In this document: positions 24,834-37,552 of the stretch, one piece after another
Numbering within the stretch: the first letter of the stretch is position 1
How the letters are laid out: every line of letters begins with the position of its first letter
Assembly: GCF_964204865.1 (NCBI RefSeq)
Contig: NC_135263.1
Span: forward strand, 15,421,426-15,485,425
Length of the DNA: 64,000 bases
Reading direction: 5' to 3'
Source: Styela clava
Taxonomy: Eukaryota; Chordata; Ascidiacea; Stolidobranchia; Styelidae
Position numbers and translations under genes: made by a program
Notes under the pieces: generated by a model
What the model was told of the DNA's origin: nothing
What the model saw: only the letters and a program-made list of their open reading frames with translations
Database searches by the model: none

Positions 24834-26859
24834 ATGTTAACGATAAAAACGCTGGGTCTGCTTTTACTAGTTAGCTGGTCAAATGCATTTGATGATACTC
24901 CAGCTTGTGCACAGATTGAAAATTTATTTCAAACACTTTGTGCCCGAGACGGGACACATACATCAATCGGAATGGAAACATCTCAGGGTTCTCCGGGGAA
25001 GAGAGGACCAGTTGGAGAAAAAGGTGAAATAGGTCGGCCTGGACCCGTCGGGCCTCCGGCTATTGTGGATTACGAACGCATCGAAACTGAGATAGAAGAG
25101 AAGGTTGCGCCAGGTAAGATGATTTTTCAGCTGGCGGTACAACTGATATACTGAAAATCACGAAAGACACTGTTCCTATTCCTACGGTCGAATATAAAAA
25201 GACTCGACCCTTTGAAAATCCGTATTGCTTAACTTGTTATTATTTTAAAAACTGAACTCATAAAAATACCGTTTGATTTTCGACATTATACACATCTGCA
25301 ACAGATCCACTTTATGAAATAATTTAGCACAATTATATAACACTTGAAGCAATTTTAATTTTTTCTAGTAAGCTGTTGACTTCATGTTGTTCAAAAATAT
25401 TTACACCCTTTTTAGTTATCAGTCAATCAGCTGCGAACAACACCGCCCTCATCTTGGCGATAGCGAAATTGGAAGAACGAATAAATATTCTAGAAAGCAG
25501 AGAAGGTATTCAGAAAAATACAACAGCAATCTTTAAACCGGTATATGGCTGCGTCCATGTAGACTTCGGCCAATAAAAAAAGTCCAAACGAAAATTCATC
25601 TCCTGCATAATATTTGTAGTAATAAACATCGATTCTTTGGTACTCCAGTAGTGTGTGTACCAGGTTTGGGTTAGGCATAATTTTATTCCGATTTGCCTTA
25701 TTTTAGTTCTATTACGACTGTATGTGTTAGCCGAGTGAATATACCTCCTGCCCATATGTTTCAGTGCGTTTACACAACTTGATGTAACGTAGGCGAACAA
25801 AATTAGTTACCTCCATATTGGTACACATACTTCTTGGGGGCCGATTTTTTTACATAAGCTTATTCCCGCTTCTTCCTCGCCGACAGTATATAATTCAACA
25901 GTTAATTACCTCGTGTATTTTCCTATATTATTCAGGTGCGTGTGAGATAAAGTTCGACGGTAAATGCTACTGGGTAGAGAGTCTCGATCATTTTGTGACA
26001 GGCTATGAAAGATGGGTCGCAATATGTGCGGAACGGAATGGCTCACCAGCGAATATTTATTCGGAAAAACATTACAATGTCATCATGCGATACCTTCGAG
26101 CGAAAATATTTGCAAAGAGGGATCTGATTGCCCTATGGGTGGGAATGCGAACAAACCCAGATGTAAATAAATTTATACCTTTTCTTCAATTCAAATTGGT
26201 AAAAATGTTTTAACAAAGCCCGCATTCCTAACAAATTTTAACGTTTCTTGGCATATGTTTATTGAAAATAAAGTGATTGTTTTGTAATTTTGAATTCTTG
26301 TTGTTACCGTATGAAAAAAGTCGCCATGCGTGACGGCTGTCTTTCGTTTTGCTTTTTACGAACTGGTACTATGCGAAAGTCGGAGGTTATTTGATACCGG
26401 TACCCACTGTAGACTAGGTACTGAGACTGCTTCGTTTTAAACTTCGTGTCATTATATATATAAACATCCTCTCTTGTTGTTCCCTGTTAGAGATATATTA
26501 AACGAGCGTTTGGAGAATACCAATTTTATAATTTGTAATTACATTCGTCCAAGATGCCACACGTATACTAAATCAAAATCTTTTGTATTTTCCCTCGTCG
26601 CTAATTCTATGTTATGAAACGAAAATAAGCTTGACTTTGTTGCAAGAAACACTGTTGTTTTTCTTTGCAGACTCTAATCGTTACACTTTCCGACGGAAGT
26701 CTAGCTCCATTTATGAAATGGGCTCCTGGATATCCCTCTAAAGATCCTGCTTATACGCACATGACAATTGCTCAACGAGCTCCATCAAGTTCTGCCAGCA
26801 TTGGTATTCACAACTATCCACCAACGTCCAGCAGAGAAGGCGTATTATGTGAATTATAG
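24834..26859 (+). CDS. CTL1: secreted collectin-like protein (collagen + neck + C-type lectin domain), 261 aa
   Basis: Exons 24834-25113, 25416-25505, 25936-26162 and 26671-26859; intron phases 1, 1, 0. Residues 1-18 are a signal peptide. Two Cys (25, 36) precede eight Gly-X-Y triplets (52-75), much shorter than the roughly 19 of mannose-binding lectin. Residues 76-123 are a charged coiled-coil neck, with an NNT sequon at 101-103 that CTL3-6 lack. The lectin domain (125-261) has the long-form N-terminal pair C126/C134, and C154 and C259 for the outer disulfide. It also has WVGM (191-194) and DGS...W..GYP (207-221). The EPN triplet is replaced by YPS (220-222), the Cys of the inner disulfide by H229 and S252, and WND by YPP (248-250). 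The start is the first Met, directly before the hydrophobic segment and shared by all copies. A role in pattern recognition is inferred from architecture. The encoded protein is identical to CTL2. A 3' AATATA at 26959 may serve for polyadenylation. Confidence 0.9.
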
Positions 26860-28905
26860 AGCAATAGCAATGCTTCGGATAATTTTCTTGACATGGAAAT
26901 ACTTTGTATTTTCACCTAAATCTAGGAGGCACCACTTTGAAATGTTATATATATATGAAATATATCCAAATGTATAAAGGTAACAAAGTCTATTTTTAAC
27001 GGTGTAGAAAACCATCTCACAACAAATAATTCTGTATCACACACCAGAACGCGAGTTTAGAATCTTATTGTGTACACCGAATCAATTGACGCTATATTGG
27101 AAATATTGAAGTTTGGGTCGACGAGACGTGAGTTGCGCAAGTCAACCACAAGATCATGCTCTGACAAAAAATCAGCTGTGATCAGTCTCTGACAATAACG
27201 AGTAGACTGCGTGGTTGTGTAACATTTTCTTTAATTAAAACGGCAATGATAAAATTAAAATGCGATGAAACAGTAACTGACTTAATTTAAAGTTGGATTG
27301 AGGCAGAAGGTTACTTGTTGCGATTGAGGTGCGTGTGGTCGCAGAGTTGAAAGTAGAGTGCCAAAAATTTGAAACCAAAAATATCAGAACGTGGCGAGTG
27401 AGTCATGTGACTAATCAACGGCTAATGCGACCCTGACCTAGATGTTGCTATAAGTTTTTTGTTAATTTTGCAACCGTAAAAGCGGATTCCGCACTTCTGA
27501 TTTAATCAGTGGATATGCGCAAATACTGCCAACGCGCGAGAATTACAATGTCTTTGAGCCTGAGTGAAATATTTGAGATTGCTGTACGTCCGTGGGTAAC
27601 ATGACGTCCAATAGTTTCCTAATTTTGCAAAATCGTTGCTCAAAAACTAAATGTCGTGAATTAAGATGACTCACCTTTTTTTTCTTTTTTCTGCAACTTT
27701 ACCCTAAGGCGAGTATTCATGTTATGTTCAATGTTTGCTCAATATATACTCGATATGCTCACTATAATCAAATCTTCACTCAGTCTGCTGTGTGCTACTA
27801 TGCTGTTACGTTGCCCGTGGTCACCTCACTCTTTTTTGTAACGGATTTGTTTTACGGACAATAATCTTTTTAATTATATTTATTATTTGACTTGTTTCTA
27901 TTCTACCTGTATCAAAGTTAGACTTTTATCACGGGTGTTGCTGCCCGATGTTGGCATCAAGTATATTTTCATTATGGTGAATTGCCTCCTAGGCATATTG
28001 GACTGCAATATTTGACCGTATGTTTGATATTTTTAATTTTGACAAGACGTGCACATCGAGTGCAATATACATGTAAAAACTTGTTCTATGTCAATATGTC
28101 TTCACCGTAAATGAAAAATTGTGATTTTATGTCTAAAATGCATCAGTTTTGTTATGAAAAATTCAAAAATTGTATGCAGGTGTGCCATGTCTGGTCATCG
28201 AAACTTTGCTAACGCCCATAGCAATCGCTAAGTAGCGTAGATGTTCATCGTTGTTCTGTATTTTGTATACCGTATATGCTCGTTTTTCCGCCCGATCTTG
28301 ATTAAGGGCCCGTTTGAATAGCCGCCCGATGTAAAAGCTGATTTTTCAGTGGTAGAGAACAATAGAAAATAAGAAGTGGTCACAACGCTGTTGAATTTTA
28401 AGCGCCGGTAGATAACACTCACGCCTTAGGCGTCCAAGTACATAACAGATAGCATTTATTACGTAACACCATGGTTCTCAAACTAGGCGTCGCGACGCCC
28501 AAGTGCGTTGTTTCAATATTGATAGGGCGTCGCAAAACTTTTCTTCTTTTGCGGATTTGTACCTGCGGTGCGTAGAAAAAGTAAAAATTTTCGTTATTCT
28601 CGTTTAAATCATACTTGAGAACTGGAAATAACAATATATTAATTATTGTAACGATCGAAAATAACAAGCGCCCGTGCTTGAATAAGGGCCGGTTTGAATA
28701 AGGGCCCGGTTAGTGAGTTGGTTGAAAAAATATGGGCCCGGGCTATAAAACGAGCAAATACGGGTACATAGATTTTTGAGTTGTCTTTTTGTTGCCCAAG
28801 TTTACAGTTTGGTATTTTAACGTCACAGACATAATAAAAAATGTAGGCCTAACTCAAGCATGAGACCTCTCCAGAAAACCAGACGTACATTCTGATCATT
28901 TTTTT
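26860..28905. repeat. Spacer of copy A: 3' flank plus second intergenic block
   Basis: 26860-27600 is the downstream block shared with the other genes (for example AGATTGAGGCAGAAGGTTAC and GTGGTCGCAGAGTT). From 27600 the standard upstream block follows, but at about 28905 it passes directly into intron-3 sequence. Exons 1-3 of this second unit have therefore been deleted. The insertion at 28270-28764 is listed separately. Confidence 0.75.
28270..28764. mobile_element. MITE with TA target duplication (Tc1/mariner type), copy A
   Basis: The terminal inverted repeats are CCGTATATGCTCGTTTTT at the left and, on the opposite strand, CCCGTATTTGCTCGTTTT at the right. TA flanks both sides, and GC-rich GGGCCCG motifs lie inside each end. 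The paralogous block at about 23346-23366 shows the empty site (TTTTGTATATATAGATTTT). Inside, CATGGTTCTCAAACTAGGCG near 28479 looks like a piece of a hAT end and may be nested. There is no transposase. Confidence 0.8.
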
Positions 28906-29312
28906 TTTAATTTTCAGTGATCAAAGATTGTTGTTGTCGCTTAAAAGGCTATCACTGATATTCCATCCAAAATTTCATTGTAATATTTTTCTTTCGTGAG
29001 AACACGCTTTTTAATCCGCCAAGCGTAATGACTGTCTTCCGTTTTGTTTTTACGAACTGTTACTATGCAAAGGCCGGAGGGTTAGATACAGGTACCCACT
29101 GTAGACTAGGTATCCAGGTGTGGTAAACTATAGACTACTTCGTTTTAGACTTCGTGCCATTATATATTTGAACATCGTTCTCTTGTTGTTCTCTGTTAGA
29201 GATATATTAAACGAACGTTTGAAGAATACCAATTACATAATTTGCGATTACATTGTAAGAATGTCCAGGATGCCACACGTATACTAAGAAACAATGTTGT
29301 TTTTCTTTGCAG

Positions 29313-29651
29313 ACTCCAATCGTTACACTTTCCGACGGAAGTCTAGCTCTATTTATGAAATGGGCTCCTGGATATCCCTCTAAAGATCCTGCTTATACGC
29401 ACATGACAATTGCTCAGCGAGCTCCATCAAGTTCTGCCAGCATTGGTATTCACAACTTCCCACCAACGTATACCCGAGATGGCGTATTATGTGAATTAAA
29501 AAGCAATCACAATGTAACAAAGTCTAATTTCAATAGTGTAGATAACCAGCTCACAACAATCAAATTTGGGTTCACACACCAGAACGCTTGTTTGGAGTCT
29601 TATTGTTTTGCACCAAATGGACCTCGCCACATCACATCAAAGTTTACATAA
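29313..29651 (+). CDS. Orphan lectin last exon, stop codon lost, 50-residue extension (copy A)
   Basis: Acceptor TTTCTTTGCAG, then a fourth exon nearly identical to that of CTL1 (TPIVTLSDGSLALFMKW, YPSKDPAYTHM, VLCEL). The TAG that ends CTL1 is AAA here, and the frame continues for 50 residues to TAA at 29649-29651, with an NVT sequon and two more Cys (ACLESYC). Compared with CTL1 about 110 bases of 3' UTR are missing, joining CACAAT to GTAACAAAG. Exons 1-3 of the unit are absent. The phase-0 acceptor means CTL1 exon 3 could splice to it instead of exon 4, giving a 311-residue variant. Otherwise it is a pseudogene fragment; the sequence alone cannot decide. Confidence 0.6.
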   Translation, partial: TPIVTLSDGSLALFMKWAPGYPSKDPAYTHMTIAQRAPSSSASIGIHNFPPTYTRDGVLCELKSNHNVTKSNFNSVDNQLTTIKFGFTHQNACLESYCFAPNGPRHITSKFT

Positions 29652-29879
29652 AAATCTTTCAAGAACCACCACTTTCACTAAGAGCATTCCAAGCACTACT
29701 TCACACACATACAATCCACAATCAAATGCAGTGAAGATGTAATGATAATGAAAAGCCATTTCCTAGACGTCTTGATATTAATTGATTCCACAGTGATCTT
29801 TGACCTGTTTTACATAAACACAATTGGAGGGATTTGATTGACAGTATAAACAAAATAGTTAAACAGTGGTTTTAAGATA

Positions 29880-30560
29880 GCAAAGCAATCCCTCACGAAT
29901 ACGAATATATTTTTCAAACCGGAAGTAACTTCCGACAAAGAAACGAGAAAATGATGAACAGGCGTTGCACAGATCAAATAGTAGGATCATTGCTTCAAAG
30001 CAACCGTCTTTTAAAAGCAGCCTTCTTCATATCAGGTTGGTGAAGAGGTATTTGGACTTGGTGATATGCTTTCGAAAGGTCGTATTTGCTGAAATATTGT
30101 AATTCATTTGCCCATTTGAATAATTGGCGATGTGTATTTTATTGTCTGATTGGTAAGGAATTTAGAATCAACGCAAGTTCGTACCTCATCGCTATCCCTC
30201 CTTGGTACAACTGCGATGGGAAATGAATAAAACAGGGTTAGAAGGAACTATATCTCCTGATTTGATAAGTTTTTCAAGTTGGTCCTGACTTTTTTGGCGT
30301 AAGTAGAGCGAAAGTGGTCTGATTTAGAATGCACTGGTTGTCGGTTGCGATCACACGGTGGGTAGTGTTATGTTTCGTGCTAACAATTGTATGTCGAGGG
30401 ATTGTCAAATCTTCGAATTCTTCCAACGAATTAGCGTCGTGCTGATGTCTCTGTGAAATGAAATTGGTTGTTATTGGCCGGCCCAGATAACTTTCAACCA
30501 TAAATGTAGGTATTGGACATGCGAGTCGTGGTAATGGACTACAAGATTATGCCTTGACAG
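29880..30560 (-). mobile_element. Ty3/gypsy pol fragment, copy A
   Basis: It resembles the reverse-transcriptase N-terminal region at 58220-58522 (HRVIATDNQ here, SRIIATGQPVHSKARP there) and the RT core of 21700-22690 (shared motifs around GTATTTGG, GGTGATATGCTTTCGAAAGG and GAAAACGAGAAAATGATGA). There are many stops. It is a dead fragment carried with the array unit. Confidence 0.65.
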
Positions 30561-33072
30561 AAAAGTAGCTTCTTATATTGGTTTAGAAACATGTGCTATT
30601 CGGAAATTGCAGAAATATTGCTATTGGTGGAACACAATTTACCAAGTGCATGTACCTGCCGGAATAATAATTTTAAAAATGTAAGTAAAAATTCTTGCTT
30701 TGACTTTCATTTTTATCGTGTACATTTATCGCCAAGTTTGTATCATAAATAAGATTTTAAAAGGACTTTTATCCGAGATATCAGAGAGACGTTTTGAGTA
30801 AGAACAATCATAAAACATATAGCTCACGAGACTAAGACAATCCAAAAGCATTTGGATCACGGGCGGTCTTCGGAAAAACAACTGCGTTACGATAATAAGA
30901 AATATACTTAGAATGACGGCAGTCTACGGATTTGGACGACGAGACACCTTAGCCTAGCTATGCAAATTGTAAGACACCTCCGATACATTGACGTAACAAC
31001 TAATCTGTTATGACGTCATATTAGAGATTTCGAGTTTATGTATTGACATTTCGTTCATAAAATAAAGGACTTAATACGTTTAAAACTGTTCGGTTAATTT
31101 AAATCAGCATACTTTGTTTTTGAGGTTAAATGGATGGAGTGTTTCAGAGATATTTAAAGAAACTCATTTATTCGGCCGTATTTCAATTTTCGCAAGATGG
31201 TTTCGTCGCCGCCGCCGCAGGTTGGTTCACGTAATGGCTTATCGGTTGCGTCTTTCTTTGTCAACCACGTTTGTGGACGCATTGCGCTACAACTTGGGAA
31301 GGCGTGTATGGGCAAGTCATCAATATGACCCTAGGTTTGATATTTAAGGCGTTTAGACAAGACTTGCACTCAAGTGCAATATACCTGTGAAGAACTGTTT
31401 TATGTCAATAGGTTTTCACTCTAAATAAAAAATTGTGATTAATATGTCTAAAATGCATGAGTTTTGTTGTGACAAATTTGCGAATTGTATGGTGATGTAC
31501 CATGTCTGGTCCTCGAAGTCCTCGCTAACACCCATAGCAATCGCTAAGTAGCTCATAGATGTGTTATCGTTGTTCTGTATTTTGTATATATAGATTTTTG
31601 AGTTGTCTCTTTGTTGCCCCAGTTTACAGTTTGGTATTTTAACGTCACAGACAAAAAAAAATGTAGGTCTAACTCAAGCAAAAGTTATGAGACCTCTCCA
31701 TGGAACCAGATGTACATTCTGATCATTTTTTGTGTATATCAATCAACCAAGCAAAACACGCAAATACATCATAACTTCTATATCGTTGAATGATGACATT
31801 GTTCAGTTCTGAATTGCTTTGAAAAAAATCTTTCAAATCATCATATTATAACGAAGTAATGAAATTCTGCCAACTAGGTTTTGTTGAGTTCCAAAAATTA
31901 AAAACAATACGAGTTGTTGTTCGGATGAAAAATCTCCAAACGCGGCCTTTTCCTGGGCGTCATTCAGTCTGTATTGTAAACCTATAGAAAGCATTAACGA
32001 AACGCACGACTGCCGAAATGGAGCGAAATCTACTGAACCTGAAAAATCTGAAGGAGCGAGGACCTATTAATAACTCGATAGCAAATCATTATTTGGAAAT
32101 GCATTTTTTTGTAATGTAATTGAGGCTGCAAAAATTTTCGCCTTCGTCATTCGTTGCAGGCAATGAGAGGGTGAATCAAAATCAGCTAAACCTGGAAAAT
32201 CTGAAGGAGCAAGAACCTATCAATAACTTCACAGGAAACCACTATTTTTAAAACTGCAAAAATTCTCGCGTTTGTCTTACGTTACGGGCAATGAGGAGGT
32301 GGGTGCATCGCAAATTACCTAAAGTCAATTTTGAAACTTTATTTATATAGTTAAGGATGGTTTTTAAAGTTGAGGTAAATTGTGTAATGTCGAATAATGA
32401 ACAATTGTGATTGCCCATATAATACTAATATCACTACACTATAGCCTACTATATATATATATATGTTATTTGCTTAAATGTCAGGCACTAGTTTGGGATA
32501 TAAATATTCAAAGCTTATCAATACGCAGATGGTGAAATTTAAAAAAGCCTAATGTAAAATATTTCGACCAAGTGTTGTTTTTTGAAATTCGCTGCTGACT
32601 AGAACTCACGCTGATAAAAGAGTTTTTTGAGATGTCGTCGCAATTTTATGAGTTATGCTTTCGCATCCAAAAACTGGGGAGTTGGTTTGTATCTAACAGT
32701 TTCAAATAATGAGCATAAATCATGTGAATTTGCGCTAATTATGCAATAAAATAATAAAATAATACAATAATACAATAATTAAATATTGCAAAATATTCAA
32801 ATTTTTTCTATATATATATTCTCATATGTACATACTTCGAATCACCGAGCACATTACTAAAAATCTCAGATTAAACAAAACAGAAAAATAAGACAGAAAA
32901 GTTTTATATATTGTGTATTCATGTTGAGTGCAGTTTTATATTTCTGAAAAAGTTGACTTCCATTACAGCAATATTGGATAATAAAAAGATTGATTTGTTG
33001 TTTTATTTCTTTTTAAATTATTTTTATATTCATAAGTCTATATAAAATAGAATCATTAGATAGCTCTGCATC

Positions 33073-35098
33073 ATGTTAACGATAAAAACGCTGGGTCTGC
33101 TTTTACTAGTTAGCTGGTCAAATGCATTTGATGATACTCCAGCTTGTGCACAGATTGAAAATTTATTTCAAACACTTTGTGCCCGAGACGGGACACATAC
33201 ATCGATCGGAATGGAAACATCTCAGGGTTCTCCGGGGAAGAGAGGACCAGTTGGAGAAAAAGGTGAAATAGGTCGGCCTGGACCCGTCGGGCCTCCGGCT
33301 ATTGTGGATTACGAACGCATCGAAACTGAGATAGAAGAGAAGGTTGCGCCAGGTAAGATGATTTTTCAGCTGGCGGTACAACTGATATACTGAAAATCAC
33401 GAAAGACACTGTTCCTATTCCTACGGTCGAATATAAAAAGACTCGACCCTTTGAAAATCCGTATTGCTTAACTTGTTATTATTTTAAAAACTGAACTCAT
33501 AAAAATACCGTTTGATTTTCGACATTATACACATCTGCAACAGATCCACTTTATGAAATAATTTAGCACAATTATATAACACTTGAAGCAATTTTAATTT
33601 TTTCTAGTAAGCTGTTGACTTCATGTTGTTCAAAAATATTTACACCCTTTTTAGTTATCAGTCAATCAGCTGCGAACAACACCGCCCTCATCTTGGCGAT
33701 AGCGAAATTGGAAGAACGAATAAATATTCTAGAAAGCAGAGAAGGTATTCAGAAAAATACAACAGCAATCTTTAAACCGGTATATGGCTGCGTCCATGTA
33801 GACTTCGGCCAATAAAAAAAGTCCAAACGAAAATTCATCTCCTGCATAATATTTGTAGTAATAAACATCGATTCTTTGGTACTCCAGTAGTGTGTGTACC
33901 AGGTTTGGGTTAGGCATAATTTTATTCCGATTTGCCTTATTTTAGTTCTATTACGACTGTATGTGTTAGCCGAGTGAATATACCTCCTGCCCATAAGTTT
34001 CAGTGCGTTTACACAACTTGATGTAACGTAGGCGAACAAAATTAGTTACCTCCATATTGGTACACATACTTCTTGGGGGCCGATTTTTTTACATAAGCTT
34101 ATTCCCGCTTCTTCCTCGCCGACAGTATATAATTCAACAGTTAATTACCACGTGTATTTTCCTATATTATTCAGGTGCGTGTGAGATAAAGTTCGACGGT
34201 AAATGCTACTGGGTAGAGAGTCTCGATCATTTTGTGACAGGCTATGAAAGATGGGTCGCAATATGTGCGGAACGGAATGGCTCACCAGCGAATATTTATT
34301 CGGAAAAACATTACAATGTCATCATGCGATACCTTCGAGCGAAAATATTTGCAAAGAGGGATCTGATTGCCCTATGGGTGGGAATGCGAACAAACCCAGA
34401 TGTAAATAAATTTATACCTTTTCTTCAATTCAAATTGGTAAAAATGTTTTAACAAAGCCCGCATTCCTAACAAATTTTAACGTTTCTTGGCATATGTTTA
34501 TTGAAAATAAAGTGATTGTTTTGTAATTTTGAATTCTTGTTGTTACCGTATGAAAAAAGTCGCCATGCGTGACGGCTGTCTTTCGTTTTGCTTTTTACGA
34601 ACTGGTACTATGCGAAAGTCGGAGGTTATTTGATACCGGTACCCACTGTAGACTAGGTACTGAGACTGCTTCGTTTTAAACTTCGTGTCATTATATATAT
34701 AAACATCCTCTCTTGTTGTTCCCTGTTAGAGATATATTAAACGAGCGTTTGGAGAATACCAATTTTATAATTTGTAATTACATTCGTCCAAGATGCCACA
34801 CGTATACTAAATCAAAATCTTTTGTATTTTCCCTCGTCGCTAATTCTATGTTATGAAACGAAAATAAGCTTGACTTTGTTGCAAGAAACACTGTTGTTTT
34901 TCTTTGCAGACTCTAATCGTTACACTTTCCGACGGAAGTCTAGCTCCATTTATGAAATGGGCTCCTGGATATCCCTCTAAAGATCCTGCTTATACGCACA
35001 TGACAATTGCTCAACGAGCTCCATCAAGTTCTGCCAGCATTGGTATTCACAACTATCCACCAACGTCCAGCAGAGAAGGCGTATTATGTGAATTATAG
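33073..35098 (+). CDS. CTL2: collectin-like protein, same protein as CTL1
   Basis: Exons 33073-33352, 33655-33744, 34175-34401 and 34910-35098. The only coding difference from CTL1 that I found is a silent A-to-G in the Ser codon of THTSIG; two further differences lie in intron 2 (ATATG/ATAAG and CCTCG/CCACG). The domain plan, missing calcium ligands and missing inner disulfide are therefore as described for CTL1. The near identity could mean a very recent duplication, gene conversion, or two alleles joined in the assembly. Confidence 0.9.
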
Positions 35099-37144
35099 AG
35101 CAATAGCAATGCTTCGGATAATTTTCTTGACATGGAAATACTTTGTATTTTCACCTAAATCTAGGAGGCACCACTTTGAAATGTTATATATATATGAAAT
35201 ATATCCAAATGTATAAAGGTAACAAAGTCTATTTTTAACGGTGTAGAAAACCATCTCACAACAAATAATTCTGTATCACACACCAGAACGCGAGTTTAGA
35301 ATCTTATTGTGTACACCGAATCAATTGACGCTATATTGGAAATATTGAAGTTTGGGTCGACGAGACGTGAGTTGCGCAAGTCAACCACAAGATCATGCTC
35401 TGACAAAAAATCAGCTGTGATCAGTCTCTGACAATAACGAGTAGACTGCGTGGTTGTGTAACATTTTCTTTAATTAAAACGGCAATGATAAAATTAAAAT
35501 GCGATGAAACAGTAACTGACTTAATTTAAAGTTGGATTGAGGCAGAAGGTTACTTGTTGCGATTGAGGTGCGTGTGGTCGCAGAGTTGAAAGTAGAGTGC
35601 CAAAAATTTGAAACCAAAAATATCAGAACGTGGCGAGTGAGTCATGTGACTAATCAACGGCTAATGCGACCCTGACCTAGATGTCGCTATAAGTTTTTTG
35701 TTAATTTTGCAACCGTAAAAGCGGATTCCGCACTTCTGATTTAATCAGTGGATATGCGCAAATACTGCCAACGCGCGAGAATTACAATGTCTTTGAGCCT
35801 GAGTGAAATATTTGAGATTGCTGTACGTCCGTGGGTAACATGACGTCCAATAGTTTCCTAATTTTGCAAAATCGTTGCTCAAAAACTAAATGTCGTGAAT
35901 TAAGATGACTCACCTTTTTTTTCTTTTTTCTGCAACTTTACCCTAAGGCGAGTATTCATGTTATGTTCAATGTTTGCTCAATATATACTCGATATGCTCA
36001 CTATAATCAAATCTTCACTCAGTCTGCTGTGTGCTACTATGCTGTTACGTTGCCCGTGGTCACCTCACTCTTTTTTGTAACGGATTTGTTTTACGGACAA
36101 TAATCTTTTTAATTATATTTATTATTTGACTTGTTTCTATTCTACCTGTATCAAAGTTAGACTTTTATCACGGGTGTTGCTGCCCGATGTTGGCATCAAG
36201 TATATTTTCATTATGGTGAATTGCCTCCTAGGCATATTGGACTGCAATATTTGACCGTATGTTTGATATTTTTAATTTTGACAAGACGTGCACATCGAGT
36301 GCAATATACATGTAAAAACTTGTTCTATGTCAATATGTCTTCACCGTAAATGAAAAATTGTGATTTTATGTCTAAAATGCATCAGTTTTGTTATGAAAAA
36401 TTCAAAAATTGTATGCAGGTGTGCCATGTCTGGTCATCGAAACTTTGCTAACGCCCATAGCAATCGCTAAGTAGCGTAGATGTTCATCGTTGTTCTGTAT
36501 TTTGTATACCGTATATGCTCGTTTTTCCGCCCGATCTTGATTAAGGGCCCGTTTGAATAGCCGCCCGATGTAAAAGCTGATTTTTCAGTGGTAGAGAACA
36601 ATAGAAAATAAGAAGTGGTCACAACGCTGTTGAATTTTAAGCGCCGGTAGATAACACTCACGCCTTAGGCGTCCAAGTACATAACAGATAGCATTGATTA
36701 CGTAACACCATGGTTCTCAAACTAGGCGTCGCGACGCCCAAGTGCGTTGTTTCAATATTGATAGGGCGTCGCAAAACTTTTCTTCTTTTGCGGATTTGTA
36801 CCTGCGGTGCGTAGAAAAAGTAAAAATTTTCGTTATTCTCGTTTAAATCATACTTGAGAACTGGAAATAACAATATATTAATTATTGTAACGATCGAAAA
36901 TAACAAGCGCCCGTGCTTGAATAAGGGCCGGTTTGAATAAGGGCCCGGTTAGTGAGTTGGTTGAAAAAATATGGGCCCGGGCTATAAAACGAGCAAATAC
37001 GGGTACATAGATTTTTGAGTTGTCTTTTTGTTGCCCAAGTTTACAGTTTGGTATTTTAACGTCACAGACATAATAAAAAATGTAGGCCTAACTCAAGCAT
37101 GAGACCTCTCCAGAAAACCAGACGTACATTCTGATCATTTTTTT
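35099..37144. repeat. Spacer of copy B
   Basis: Same as 26860-28905 apart from two base changes (GTTGC/GTCGC near 35683 and ATTTATT/ATTGATT near 36696). Confidence 0.75.
36509..37003. mobile_element. MITE with TA target duplication, copy B
   Basis: Duplicate of the element at 28270-28764, at the same position in the unit. The insertion is therefore older than the 8.24-kb duplication. Confidence 0.8.
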
Positions 37145-37552
37145 TTTTAATTTTCAGTGATCAAAGATTGTTGTTGTCGCTTAAAAGGCTATCACTGATA
37201 TTCCATCCAAAATTTCATTGTAATATTTTTCTTTCGTGAGAACACGCTTTTTAATCCGCCAAGCGTAATGACTGTCTTCCGTTTTGTTTTTACGAACTGT
37301 TACTATGCAAAGGCCGGAGGGTTAGATACAGGTACCCACTGTAGACTAGGTATCCAGGTGTGGTAAACTATAGACTACTTCGTTTTAGACTTCGTGCCAT
37401 TATATATTTGAACATCGTTCTCTTGTTGTTCTCTGTTAGAGATATATTAAACGAACGTTTGAAGAATACCAATTACATAATTTGCGATTACATTGTAAGA
37501 ATGTCCAGGATGCCACACGTATACTAAGAAACAATGTTGTTTTTCTTTGCAG

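Larger units (their letters stand above)
23088..31326. repeat. 8.24-kb direct duplication, copy A (CTL1 unit)
   Basis: The unit begins at GACCCTAGGTTTG (23088) and ends at CATCAATAT (31326), where copy B starts at once. The coordinate offset to copy B is 8239 up to a one-base T-run difference near 28901 and 8240 after it. I counted about 13 differences in total, roughly 0.16%. It contains CTL1, a decayed second unit with an orphan last exon, a TA-flanked MITE, and a gypsy pol relic. Confidence 0.95.

Noticed and set aside
26228-26275. AATAAA in CTL1 intron 3 as an alternative 3' end
   Set aside because: Would give a protein lacking half of the lectin domain; possible but nothing else supports it.
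31114-31347. ORF with an Arg-rich stretch and LNGWSVSEIF, faintly like a transposase helix-turn-helix (also 39354-39659)
   Set aside because: Too short and no catalytic motifs; it ends at or crosses the duplication junction. A transposon origin cannot be excluded.
33163-33381. Minus-strand ORFs opposite the collagen exon (also 62486-62674)
   Set aside because: Shadow of the GC-richer coding exon; no domain and not in agreement with splicing.
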